NCBI RefSeq assembly: GCF_017830045.1
Contig: NZ_JAEDXU010000005.1
Coordinates: forward strand, 220,976-284,975
Length of the DNA stretch: 64,000 nucleotides
Direction: 5' to 3'
Origin: Enterococcus larvae
GTDB taxonomy: Bacteria > Bacillota > Bacilli > Lactobacillales > Enterococcaceae
Position numbers and translations under genes: made by a program. The notes beneath the pieces are model-generated. The model worked only from the letters and a program-made list of their open reading frames with translations. It ran no database searches and was not told where the DNA came from. Of this stretch, positions 1 through 8,623 are shown piece by piece; positions within the stretch are counted from its first letter, which is position 1; each line of letters starts with the position of its first letter.

Positions 1-1
1 T

Positions 2-535
2 CAGTTGGAAGTTCAGCCAATAGAAATCGGTGTTGCTTCCTTTGCAGCCGGGCAGTGTCGTGAGATTTTACTTAGAGACAGCGAACAAGGCATTCAAGCA
101 ATGGAAGACGGTATGATTAATCAGGCATTTCTAAATGTGATTGAAACGAATATCCTGCTTGGCGGGATGGTTGGCGGTTTTGGCGATGACTACGGCCGAA
201 CTGCTGGAGCACACTCGATTCATGATGCGTTAACGATCTTATCTGAGAGCCATAATCAGCTCCATGGTAATAAGGTTGCTTATGGTGTATTTGTTCAGTT
301 GGTGATTGAAGATAAATGGACAGAAATAGACAAGCTGCTACCCTTCTATCGTTCTCTCAACTTACCAGCTTCATTGGCTGAGATGGAGATGCGTCTTTCA
401 GAACTGGAATATCAAGCGGTGGCAGAACGAGCTGCGGAGCCTCATGAAACCATTCATTATATGAAGGAAACGATCACACCTGATGTTGTAAAAGACGCCA
501 TGAAAGCTCTTGAAGCATATATGGCAGCAAAATAA
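2..535 (+). CDS. Iron-type alcohol dehydrogenase family, glycerol dehydrogenase-like (C-terminal part)
   Basis: The reading frame is open at the left window edge, so the N-terminal NAD-binding half is missing; about 177 residues remain. The visible part is the all-helical metal-binding domain of the GldA-like branch of iron-containing alcohol dehydrogenases. The segments AGAHSIHDAL and HGNKVAYG supply the typical histidine metal ligands. The family oxidises glycerol or related polyols with NAD+ in the cytoplasm. No partner gene is seen on this side; the next gene, tgt, is 440 bp away with its own promoter. The exact substrate cannot be read from this fragment. Confidence 0.85.
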   Translation, partial: QLEVQPIEIGVASFAAGQCREILLRDSEQGIQAMEDGMINQAFLNVIETNILLGGMVGGFGDDYGRTAGAHSIHDALTILSESHNQLHGNKVAYGVFVQLVIEDKWTEIDKLLPFYRSLNLPASLAEMEMRLSELEYQAVAERAAEPHETIHYMKETITPDVVKDAMKALEAYMAAK

Positions 536-909
536 TTACTCATTTCAAAAAAACAGTGTATTGGAAGATAACACTTAAAGGGTCAAACGACCATTTGAGA
601 AAATTTTCCAAGCACTGCTTTTTTCTTGTTTATTTTTACTGGATTAAGTGATTCAATCAGGAAAAGAACAGTTCCTTTCTATAATAAAGGGCTGCTGAAA
701 AATCAGCAAATAATTCGCAGAGGCTTTGAGTGTGCGCAATTGCCTTTTTCAAAAAAACTACTTTTGGGATGGATCACCATTTATCCCGGTGAGCTTTTGG
801 AGAAAAGGCAGCTGATCCACAGCTCTTTGTTGAAAAGCAGTCTTGTGATTTGAAGCATGCAGGTGTTTATAAAATATACCTTAAATAAAGCAATGATTTT
901 ATAGAAATC
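536..909. other. Intergenic region with a possible terminator
   Basis: This stretch before the tgt promoter holds no convincing gene. The only structure I see is a pair CAGTG (about 553) / CACTG (about 613) enclosing a small GGTC-AAAC-GACC hairpin and followed by a T-run. It could end transcription of the upstream dehydrogenase gene. The open frame at 626-853 lacks a ribosome binding site and family features. Confidence 0.35.
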
Positions 910-938
910 TTGCAAAGCGACAGGAAAAACAGTATGAT
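910..938 (+). promoter_or_regulatory. Predicted promoter of tgt
   Basis: TTGCAA at 910-915, a 17-bp spacer and TATGAT at 933-938 make a good sigma-A type promoter about 40 bp before the tgt start. Confidence 0.55.
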
Positions 939-976
939 GGGAAAGGACGAATTTTGAAGAGAAAGTAGGGAAATGA

Positions 977-2122
<1,146 letters not shown>

Positions 2123-2304
2123 AAAATATAGTAAAACGCTAGTGTTCTAATGCAATTTTTGTTACAGTTAACACTATATGAATCGCACTAAATAGTTTAT
2201 TGCATGGAAAAATGTCTATTATCCTTGATACAGGTAATAGAAATCATTTTCGATGTCATTCATTTAGTCGCATTCAATAAAGATTAAATGGTGAGGTGAA
2301 AAAA

Positions 2305-2685
2305 ATGGGCGGCGGATTTACAATGATTTTTACATTGGTCCTTTTAGGAGGAATGATGTTCTGGATGTCACGTTCTCAAAAGAAACAGCAAAAGGAACGT
2401 CAGTCACTTTTAAATAGTATGAAAGTCGGAGATAAGGTAATAACAATCGGAGGCTTGCATGGTGTTGTTTCTGAAATGGACAATGTCAGCAAAACAGTCT
2501 TTATCGATTGCGAAGGAATCCTTCTGGAATTTGATCAAAATGCGATTCGTACTGTAAAACCAAGTACCACAGCAACACAGACAGAAACGAATGCAGTTGA
2601 GCAAGAGCCTGTTATTCTGGAAAAACAGGAAACAATTGCTGAACCTGAGGAATCAACAGATTCTGTAGATGAAACGAAGGAATAG
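2305..2685 (+). CDS. yajC: Preprotein translocase accessory subunit YajC
   Basis: This is a small single-span membrane protein that associates with SecDF/SecYEG. Residues about 2-20 form the membrane helix. Then comes a basic stop-transfer stretch (SRSQKKQQKER) and the conserved YajC core MKVGDKVITIGGLHGVV. The last 40 residues are an acidic low-complexity tail. A GTG in frame at 2296 is possible, but the ribosome binding site GAGGTGA (2293-2299) sits 5 nt before the ATG at 2305, so I chose that start. The gene lies between tgt and a comN-like gene, as in other Firmicutes. Confidence 0.92.
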   Translation: MGGGFTMIFTLVLLGGMMFWMSRSQKKQQKERQSLLNSMKVGDKVITIGGLHGVVSEMDNVSKTVFIDCEGILLEFDQNAIRTVKPSTTATQTETNAVEQEPVILEKQETIAEPEESTDSVDETKE

Positions 2686-2716
2686 GCATCTATTCGACTA
2701 CGATTGAGAAATTGCG

Positions 2717-2800
2717 AAGGCTGGGCTGCCGAGATGGAGCTCAGCCTTTAAGTCCGAATGGAATAGAGCTTAAAGCTGGATTGTTTTGCTGTGAACAGCT
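2717..2800 (+). promoter_or_regulatory. Structured leader before the ComN-like gene
   Basis: An 11-bp stem pairs 2717-2727 with 2738-2748 (AAGGCTGGGCT / AGCTCAGCCTT, one G-T pair, 10-nt loop). A second pairing joins AGCCTTTAAG to CTTAAAGCT, so alternative folds are possible. A tight GCTGT-GA-ACAGC hairpin follows near 2789. No T-run follows, so it is unlikely to be a terminator. The fold lies just ahead of an ATT-initiated gene and could influence its translation; this is inference. Confidence 0.45.
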
Positions 2801-2870
2801 GGACAGCAGCCTAGCATCCATTGTTTTATCGTTGATAGTTTCTCATTGTGAAGTTAGGGAGGGGATCAAG

Positions 2871-3152
2871 ATTCAAAAGCTATCTTGGCATCAAAAGGTG
2901 CTTTTATCGAAAGAAATAAAGCTGAAATGCCGCTCCTTTCAAGAAAACGGCTATCAAGGAGTAAGCGAGACGGAATTGTTGGATTACTTACTTTTATACC
3001 GCTGGAAAAATCGACAACGATTATCGATTAAGGAATGCAAAAGTGACATTTTACATATTGAACCTAATGATTTCTTTGATTATCAGCAGCTGGTCGCTCA
3101 GACTAGCCCATTCCAGTTGAGGGATTGGACGGATATTAAAGATCTTCTTTAG
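2871..3152 (+). CDS. ComN-like post-transcriptional regulator family protein, ATT start
   Basis: The 93-residue product resembles the ComN/YrzD (post-transcriptional regulator) family: a W..K...L core, GYQGVSETELLDYLL, then a RWK segment and a DIL...YQQLV segment. In Bacillus, ComN affects the localisation and translation of competence mRNA. The frame has no ATG, and its upstream TTG and GTG codons lack a ribosome binding site. A strong site GGGAGGGG (2857-2864) lies about 8 nt before an ATT at 2871, exactly where family members begin. I therefore propose ATT initiation, as seen in infC genes. A longer product starting at TTG 2712 would translate the hairpin region and has no family support. 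Confidence 0.7.
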   Translation: MQKLSWHQKVLLSKEIKLKCRSFQENGYQGVSETELLDYLLLYRWKNRQRLSIKECKSDILHIEPNDFFDYQQLVAQTSPFQLRDWTDIKDLL

Positions 3153-3265
3153 ATAAAAGTTCTAAGAATAGAAATCCTTGGATGGAGGAAAATCCAACAT
3201 AGGCGGTACTCGGAAAATGGCAGACATTTTTGAGTGCTGTCTTTTACTATAAGGAGGAGAAGAAA

Positions 3266-3682
3266 ATGACAGAAAAAATCATGTTAACTCATCAGCAACC
3301 ATCTCCGGAAGCCTTTCAAGAGCTGCGTATAAAAGCCGGACTGTCACCAAGAAATCCGGAAGCAATAGCAACAGCTCTTCAAAATAGCTGTTGCTGTGTG
3401 ACTTTATGGAATGATGGAAATGAATTGATCGGCATGGGAAGAATTATTGGAGATGGCGGAACTGCCTTTCAAGTTGTGGATATCGCTGTTGACCCAATAT
3501 ATCAAGGTCAGGGGTTAGGGAAGAAAATCATGAGTGCACTAAATATGTATATTGAACAGGAAATCCCCGATAGAGCCTATGTCAGTCTGATAGCAGATGG
3601 TACAGCAAAAGAACTATATCGCCAATTTGGTTTTGAAGAAACATTGCCGGCATCTACAGGAATGTTTTATAAACGAGGTTGA
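3266..3682 (+). CDS. GNAT family N-acetyltransferase
   Basis: A 138-residue single-domain acetyltransferase using acetyl-CoA. The acetyl-CoA loop is visible as VDIAVDPIYQGQGLGKKIM (about residues 68-86), and the C-terminal YRQFGFEET motif is typical. The ATG at 3266 follows AAGGAGGAGAAGAA; the frame extends 12 codons further but without a better signal. The acceptor substrate is unknown. A terminator follows at about 3762. Confidence 0.85.
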   Translation: MTEKIMLTHQQPSPEAFQELRIKAGLSPRNPEAIATALQNSCCCVTLWNDGNELIGMGRIIGDGGTAFQVVDIAVDPIYQGQGLGKKIMSALNMYIEQEIPDRAYVSLIADGTAKELYRQFGFEETLPASTGMFYKRG

Positions 3683-3761
3683 AGAATGCCTACATTGTGG
3701 AATAGTGAACAAAATAAAGCATGTTATTAAATTAATAGGATAACTAATAAAAAATAAAACT

Positions 3762-3797
3762 AAGACTGACTTCAAAATGAAAGGGCAGTCTTTTTTT
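3762..3797 (+). terminator. Rho-independent terminator after the acetyltransferase
   Basis: Stem AAGACTG (3762-3768) / CAGTCTT (3786-3792), a 17-nt loop and a run of seven or more T. Confidence 0.75.
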
Positions 3798-3821
3798 GTT
3801 ACTGTATGAATGTTTATCGAT

Positions 3822-3835
3822 TGAAAACGCTTGAA
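3822..3835 (+). promoter_or_regulatory. Candidate cre (CcpA) site upstream of adhE
   Basis: TGAAAACGCTTGAA matches the catabolite-response consensus TGAAAGCGCTTTCA at 11 of 14 positions. It lies 44 bp upstream of the predicted -35 box of adhE. Carbon control of adhE is plausible, but binding is inferred. Confidence 0.5.
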
Positions 3836-3854
3836 ATAATAAATTTTTATAAAC

Positions 3855-3870
3855 TGTGAAAAAAATCACA
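3855..3870 (+). promoter_or_regulatory. Candidate Rex operator upstream of adhE
   Basis: TGTGA-N6-TCACA is a perfect inverted repeat of the redox-repressor Rex type, placed 8 bp before the -35 box. Rex releases DNA at high NADH, which fits induction of an NAD-regenerating fermentative enzyme. A CRP/FNR-family protein could recognise a similar site. Confidence 0.7.
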
Positions 3871-3878
3871 AAAAACTA

Positions 3879-3907
3879 TTTACAAGAAAACCAGAATGTT
3901 GTATGAT
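3879..3907 (+). promoter_or_regulatory. Promoter of adhE
   Basis: TTTACA at 3879-3884, a 17-bp spacer and TATGAT at 3902-3907, about 57 bp before the start codon. Confidence 0.75.
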
Positions 3908-3964
3908 GTGAATGTGAAATAGTTAACAAACAAATTTAATGATAAATTTTTTAGGAGGATTACA

Positions 3965-6562
3965 ATGGCAAAAACGAAGAAAAAAGAAGAAACAAAAGCT
4001 CTTGACGTTCAAACAATGATCGATGAGCTGGCTGCCAAAGCGAACGTTGCTTTAAAAGAAATGGAAAGCTTCGATCAAGAAAAAGTTGACCACATCGTTC
4101 ATGAAATGGCAATGGCTGCTTTAGATCAGCATATGCCTCTTGCTAAAATGGCAGTTGAGGAAACTGGTCGTGGAATCGTTGAAGATAAAGCAATCAAGAA
4201 CATGTACGCTTCTGAATATATCTGGAACAGTATCAAACACAACAAAACAGTTGGCGTAATCAGCAATGATGAGCAAACAGGTTTGATTGAAATCGCTGGA
4301 CCGGTTGGTGTTGTTTGTGGTGTTACACCAACAACAAACCCAACATCAACAACTATTTTTAAAGCAATGATCGCTTTGAAAACTGGTAACCCAATCGTTT
4401 TTGCCTTCCATCCAAGTGCTCAAAAATGTTCTGCTGAAGCAGCTCGTATCGTTCGTGATGCAGCGATTGCAGCAGGCGCTCCTGAAAACTGTGTTCAATG
4501 GATCGAACAGCCATCAATCGATGCAACATCTATGTTGATGAATCACCCAGGCGTTGCGATCGTATTGGCAACTGGTGGTCCTGGAATGGTTAAATCAGCT
4601 TACTCAACTGGTAAACCAGCTTTAGGTGTTGGTGCCGGTAACGTACCTGCTTACATTGAAAAATCTGCTAAAATCAAGCGTGCAGTAAACGATTTGATCG
4701 TTTCTAAATCTTTCGATAACGGTATGATTTGTGCTTCTGAGCAAGCAGTTATCGTAGACAAAGACGTATATGCAGCTGTAAAAGCTGAATTCGAAGCGCA
4801 TCAAGTATACTTTGTAAAACCAAACGAATTACAAAAACTTGAAGATGCTGTAATGAACGAAGGCAAATATGCAGTAAACCCTGCAATCGTAGGTTACTCT
4901 GCTGAACATATCGCAAAATTAGCTGGTATCAAAGTACCTGCTGGAACAAAAATCCTGGTTGCTGAACTTGAAGGTGCCGGACCTGAATATCCACTATCAC
5001 GTGAAAAACTGTCTCCAGTATTAGCGATGATGAAAGCAAAAGATTCAGCTCATGCATTTGATCTATGTGAAGCAATGCTTGAATTAGGCGGATTAGGACA
5101 TACTGCTGTTATCCATACAGAAGATGAAGATCTGCAAATCAAATTCGGTATCCGCATGAAAGCTTGTCGTGTGTTGGTTAACTCACCATCAGCAGAAGGC
5201 GGTATCGGTAATATCTACAACGAAATGATTCCTTCATTGACATTAGGTTGTGGTTCTTACGGTAAGAACTCTGTATCTAAAAACGTATCTGCAATCAACT
5301 TGATCAACATCAAAACTGTAGCGAAACGGAGAAATAATATGCAATGGTTTAAATTACCACCAAAAATTTTCTTTGAAAAGAACTCATTACAGTACCTGCA
5401 AAAAATGGAAAATGTTGAACGTGTAATGATCGTTTGTGACCCAGGAATGGTTCAATTCGGTTACGCTGATACAGTTCGTAAAGAATTGCAAAAACGTAAA
5501 AATGATGTAAAAATCGAAGTATTCTCTGATGTGGAACCTAACCCATCTACAAATACTGTTTACGCTGGAACAAAAGTAATGGCAGACTTCAAGCCGGATA
5601 CGATCATCGCTTTAGGTGGGGGATCTGCAATGGATGCTGCGAAGGGCATGTGGATGTTCTATGAACACCCAGATACTTCATTCTTCGGCGCAAAACAAAA
5701 ATTCCTGGATATCCGTAAACGTACGTACAAGATCGACAAGCCTGAGAAAACTCAGTTTGTATGTATCCCTACAACTTCAGGTACTGGTTCAGAAGTAACA
5801 CCATTTGCCGTTATCACTGATAGCGATACGCACGTGAAGTATCCATTGGCTGATTACGCTCTGACACCAGATGTAGCAATCGTTGACCCTCAATTCGTTA
5901 TGTCAGTCCCTGCATCAGTAACAGCTGATACTGGTATGGACGTATTGACACATGCGATCGAGTCTTATGTATCTGTAATGGCATCTGACTACACTCGCGG
6001 ATTGAGCTTACAAGCAATCAAAATTACGTTTGACTACCTTGAAAAATCAGTGAAAACGCCTGATATGGAATCTCGTGAAAAAATGCATAACGCTTCAACA
6101 ATGGCTGGTATGGCATTCGCGAATGCATTCTTGGGAATTTGTCACTCAGTAGCGCATAAAATTGGTGGAGAATATGGTATTCCTCACGGACGTACGAACG
6201 CAATCCTATTGCCTCATATCATCCGTTACAATGCTAAAGATCCTTCAAAACATGCAATGTTCCCTAAATATGACTACTTCCGTGCAGACACAGATTACGC
6301 TGACATTGCGAAATTCTTAGGTCTGAAAGGTAAAAACACAGCGGAATTAGTAGATGCTTTAGTGAAGGCTGTTGCTGACTTAGGTACAGCAGTAGGAATC
6401 GATATGAGCTTGAAAGCGCAAGGCGTTACTAAAGAAACATTAGACTCTACGGTTGATCGTATGGCTGAATTGGCTTACGAAGACCAATGTACAACTGCTA
6501 ACCCTAAAGAACCTTTAATCAGTGAATTGAAACAAATCATCATTGATGCTTATAACGGGTAA
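3965..6562 (+). CDS. adhE: Bifunctional acetaldehyde-CoA/alcohol dehydrogenase
   Basis: AdhE converts acetyl-CoA to acetaldehyde and then ethanol, regenerating two NAD+ per ethanol in fermentation. At 865 residues it is the normal fusion length. Residues about 15-440 are the CoA-acylating aldehyde dehydrogenase domain, with the catalytic C256 in NGMICASEQ. Residues about 460-865 are the iron alcohol dehydrogenase domain, with GGGSAMDAAKG for cofactor binding and the histidine-rich segments DVLTHAIE and CHSVAHKIGGEYGIPHG for the metal. AGGAGG lies 7 nt before the ATG. It is monocistronic, bounded by terminators, with Rex-like and cre-like sites upstream. Confidence 0.98.
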   Translation: MAKTKKKEETKALDVQTMIDELAAKANVALKEMESFDQEKVDHIVHEMAMAALDQHMPLAKMAVEETGRGIVEDKAIKNMYASEYIWNSIKHNKTVGVISNDEQTGLIEIAGPVGVVCGVTPTTNPTSTTIFKAMIALKTGNPIVFAFHPSAQKCSAEAARIVRDAAIAAGAPENCVQWIEQPSIDATSMLMNHPGVAIVLATGGPGMVKSAYSTGKPALGVGAGNVPAYIEKSAKIKRAVNDLIVSKSFDNGMICASEQAVIVDKDVYAAVKAEFEAHQVYFVKPNELQKLEDAVMNEGKYAVNPAIVGYSAEHIAKLAGIKVPAGTKILVAELEGAGPEYPLSREKLSPVLAMMKAKDSAHAFDLCEAMLELGGLGHTAVIHTEDEDLQIKFGIRMKACRVLVNSPSAEGGIGNIYNEMIPSLTLGCGSYGKNSVSKNVSAINLINIKTVAKRRNNMQWFKLPPKIFFEKNSLQYLQKMENVERVMIVCDPGMVQFGYADTVRKELQKRKNDVKIEVFSDVEPNPSTNTVYAGTKVMADFKPDTIIALGGGSAMDAAKGMWMFYEHPDTSFFGAKQKFLDIRKRTYKIDKPEKTQFVCIPTTSGTGSEVTPFAVITDSDTHVKYPLADYALTPDVAIVDPQFVMSVPASVTADTGMDVLTHAIESYVSVMASDYTRGLSLQAIKITFDYLEKSVKTPDMESREKMHNASTMAGMAFANAFLGICHSVAHKIGGEYGIPHGRTNAILLPHIIRYNAKDPSKHAMFPKYDYFRADTDYADIAKFLGLKGKNTAELVDALVKAVADLGTAVGIDMSLKAQGVTKETLDSTVDRMAELAYEDQCTTANPKEPLISELKQIIIDAYNG

Positions 6563-6573
6563 TCCTGCAATTC

Positions 6574-6610
6574 AAAGCACACTTGGAATTATTTCCAAGT
6601 GTGCTTTTTG
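6574..6610 (+). terminator. Terminator of adhE
   Basis: A 15-bp perfect stem pairs 6574-6588 (AAAGCACACTTGGAA) with 6593-6607, with a 4-nt loop and a T-run. Confidence 0.9.
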
Positions 6611-6648
6611 TATGTTTGGAGTATGGTATCCATGATCACTTCACTATA

Positions 6649-6692
6649 TTGACAAGAAAGGTAACTGGTTATATAATTAGGTAGCTAGTTAT
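6649..6692 (+). promoter_or_regulatory. Consensus promoter overlapped by a direct-repeat operator (marR operon)
   Basis: TTGACA at 6649-6654, a 17-bp spacer and TATAAT at 6672-6677 are perfect consensus boxes. Two near-identical 13-mers, GGTAACTGGTTAT (6660-6672) and GGTAGCTAGTTAT (6680-6692), flank the -10 box with a 20-bp period. The same region reads as an imperfect inverted repeat (TAACTGG / CTAGTTA). This arrangement fits autorepression by the MarR-type product. Confidence 0.7.
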
Positions 6693-6715
6693 GTTTGTGA
6701 AGGAGGAAAGAAAAA

Positions 6716-7171
6716 ATGAACAACATTCCTGAAAGAGAATATATATTTGCCAGTATTTTTGCACTGGCAAATAGGATGCAGAAATTAGGAGATAAGCTTG
6801 AGGACTATGTGACAATCAAACAGTGGATGCTGCTGGCTGTGCTTTCTAAAAGTGAAGGGCAGTCATTAACAATCAGCGAAGCGGCTGAAATCATTGGCAG
6901 CTCTCATCAAAACATTAAGAAAATGGCGCTGATTTTGGAAAAACAAGGCTTTTTATCACTTACAAAACACCCGAAGGATCGGCGAGCTGTTGTGGTTTCT
7001 ATCACTGACTACTGCAATACTTATTTTGCTGAACGTGAAGCAAAGGAAGAAGCATTTCTGCAATCCGTGTTTCAAGGGGTAGATAGTCAAATGATGACGG
7101 AATTATACAAGGGAATCCTCCAATTGCAGAAAAATATCGAACAAATGGAGCTGCAGACAGATGAAAAATAA
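6716..7171 (+). CDS. MarR family transcriptional regulator
   Basis: A 151-residue winged-helix regulator. The recognition region is SLTISEAAEIIGSSHQNIKK (about 56-75), followed by the wing containing KHPKDRRAVVVSIT, the MarR signature. AAGGAGG precedes the ATG. The gene overlaps the next gene by 11 bp, so the two are translationally coupled. It probably represses its own strong promoter; the ligand is unknown. Confidence 0.9.
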   Translation: MNNIPEREYIFASIFALANRMQKLGDKLEDYVTIKQWMLLAVLSKSEGQSLTISEAAEIIGSSHQNIKKMALILEKQGFLSLTKHPKDRRAVVVSITDYCNTYFAEREAKEEAFLQSVFQGVDSQMMTELYKGILQLQKNIEQMELQTDEK

Positions 7172-8054
7172 ACAACGAAAGAAATCGAGGTGGAATGGTA
7201 TGCTATGGATTGGGATGGTCGTCACAGCTGTAGGGCTGATAGTTATCTATTTGGCGCTTCCTGGCGGGAAGCTCTGGAGGCAATATCAAGAGGATATCAG
7301 GGTTTCATTTAAAGCAGCAGGAACTCAGAATCAATCTGAAACCTTTACGAAGGACAGCATAAAAGAATTGCCTGCACTGTTACAGAAACATATTGAAAAC
7401 GGTGGTTACTTAGGTCAACCGCAGATGAGAAACATGTTGATTCATTTTCACGATACAGAGTTCCGGATGGCTCAGGGAAAAGATCCAATGAAAATCGATT
7501 TTCAACAGGTTAATTTTGTTAGTCGACCGGATCGTCATGCATTTTTAACAGGGCGGATGTTTGGTCTGCCGATTCAGGCAAAGGATAGTACCATTGACGG
7601 TATAGGATCGATGACTGGCGTGCTTGCAAAACAGATTCCGCTATTTCGTTCGACAGGTGCAGAAATGGATCAAGGACAGCTGATTACAGCACTGGCGGAT
7701 GCTGTATTTATGCCGAGCCTATTTTTACAAGAATTTGTTTCATGGAAAGTTATTGATGACCGGACTGTAGAGGGGCAGATCTCTTGGAAGCAGGTGTCTG
7801 CAAAAGGACGATTCACTTTTGATGAGGAGGGGAATGTCATTCGTTTTGATACAGAGGATCGTTATATGGATGATAACGGCAAGGGGAGTAAGCTAGTTCC
7901 GTGGTTTGTCACCTATGAGCAGTACCAACAGCAAGATGATTTTTATCAGCCTGGTCATGTGACGGTCAACTGGGTAACATCTGAAGGAGCATACACTTAT
8001 TTTGAAAGTGACCGGATCGAGGTTGTATATTCAGTAGATGAAGAGAGTATCTGA
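7161..8054 (+). CDS. Membrane-anchored DUF6544-like protein
   Basis: A 297-residue protein with one N-terminal membrane helix (about 12-32) and a large outside domain. The body resembles DUF6544: an LPALLQKHIENGGYLGQPQ opening, then strands with HFHDTEFRMAQGKDP, and a C-terminal barrel-like region with two acidic Y/W-rich segments. The function of the family is not known to me. The start ATG lies inside the end of the marR gene, so its expression follows the MarR-type regulator. Confidence 0.65.
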   Translation: MKNKQRKKSRWNGMLWIGMVVTAVGLIVIYLALPGGKLWRQYQEDIRVSFKAAGTQNQSETFTKDSIKELPALLQKHIENGGYLGQPQMRNMLIHFHDTEFRMAQGKDPMKIDFQQVNFVSRPDRHAFLTGRMFGLPIQAKDSTIDGIGSMTGVLAKQIPLFRSTGAEMDQGQLITALADAVFMPSLFLQEFVSWKVIDDRTVEGQISWKQVSAKGRFTFDEEGNVIRFDTEDRYMDDNGKGSKLVPWFVTYEQYQQQDDFYQPGHVTVNWVTSEGAYTYFESDRIEVVYSVDEESI

Positions 8055-8128
8055 CGCTTTAGACATTTTTTAGCCTTCTAGAGAACTGAGAGTTTGAGTA
8101 GACTTTGGTTTAATGGTCAAATAACTGT

Positions 8129-8176
8129 TTGACAATCGATAAAGCGTCATGGTAACATGACAAAGTAAATTACTTT
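8129..8176 (+). promoter_or_regulatory. Predicted promoter and palindrome ahead of a small-ORF leader
   Basis: TTGACA at 8129-8134 and TAACAT at 8153-8158 are 18 bp apart. Just downstream, AAAGTAA-A-TTACTTT (8162-8176) is a perfect 7-bp inverted repeat around one base, in an operator-like position near the start of transcription. Confidence 0.45.
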
Positions 8177-8181
8177 ACAGC

Positions 8182-8220
8182 ACATTTGTTATTTTTGATT
8201 GATTCAAAAAAAACAAATGT
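8182..8220 (+). repeat. Long inverted repeat in the 5' leader
   Basis: Arms 8182-8196 and 8206-8220 pair over 15 positions with one A-A mismatch, starting ACATTTGTT and ending AACAAATGT, with a 9-nt loop. No T-run follows. The hairpin ends 14 nt before the ribosome binding site of the small ORF at 8245, so it may tune mRNA stability or translation. Confidence 0.6.
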
Positions 8221-8244
8221 TAACTCATTAGAGAAAGGAGAGGC

Positions 8245-8358
8245 ATGATTATGATGAACCAAACAAAACATATCAGTGGAAAAATGAAGAATGATTGTAT
8301 ATTCGGCAATGCTGTTGCTTGGTGCGGAAAAGATTTTCATGTGCTCTCTACAGTATAG
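8245..8358 (+). CDS. Small hypothetical ORF (37 aa)
   Basis: The start region MIMMNQTK offers ATGs at 8245, 8251 and 8254 behind a strong GAGAAAGGAG. The peptide is polar and carries two cysteines (C18, C27), with the segment GNAVAWCGKDF. It has no membrane helix and no family I recognise. A 6-bp hairpin and a strong terminator follow, so it may be a stand-alone peptide gene or the sensing part of an attenuator for rtcB. Coding status rests only on the ribosome binding site and the surrounding structure. Confidence 0.4.
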   Translation: MIMMNQTKHISGKMKNDCIFGNAVAWCGKDFHVLSTV

Positions 8359-8361
8359 ATT

Positions 8362-8420
8362 TTATCTGTGTTCAGATAGAAGGACCCGCGGATCATTTTT
8401 CAAGATCAGCGGGTCTTTTT
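8362..8420 (+). terminator. Tandem hairpin and terminator upstream of rtcB
   Basis: A TATCTG-TGTT-CAGATA hairpin lies near 8363-8378. It is followed by a strong terminator with stem GACCCGC / GCGGGTC (about 8383-8415, inner GATC pairs) and a T-run. Confidence 0.8.
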
Positions 8421-8487
8421 GCGTTTTTTTCTGAAAAATTGTCGGATAGGAAGAAAGACGTATCTATTATCAACGGAGGTGTTACCA

Positions 8488-8532
8488 ATGATTGGAACAA
8501 GAAAAGAATTAATAAGTGATACAAAAGTATAG
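8488..8532 (+). CDS. Very short ORF (14 aa) with strong ribosome binding site
   Basis: ATG at 8488 follows ACGGAGGT by 7 nt; the frame encodes MIGTRKELISDTKV and stops. It lies between the terminator and rtcB. It could be a leader peptide or a gene remnant; nothing else supports it. Confidence 0.3.
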   Translation: MIGTRKELISDTKV

Positions 8533-8623
8533 GTCAGAATTATTTTTAATATCTGTCCTCTACTTCAAAAAATAATGCTGTGATAAGAGATAGAATATCG
8601 CAGTCGCTGAAAGAGGAAACAGA

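Noticed and set aside
626..853. 75-codon ORF upstream of tgt
   Set aside because: No ribosome binding site, no family features, and it lies over a possible terminator and leader region.
536..976. PreQ1 riboswitch before tgt
   Set aside because: No preQ1-type pseudoknot sequence could be recognised; the leader after the predicted promoter is only about 35 nt.
8295..8519. 74-codon ORF upstream of rtcB
   Set aside because: It reads straight through a strong terminator hairpin and has no ribosome binding site; the shorter ORF at 8245 is better supported.
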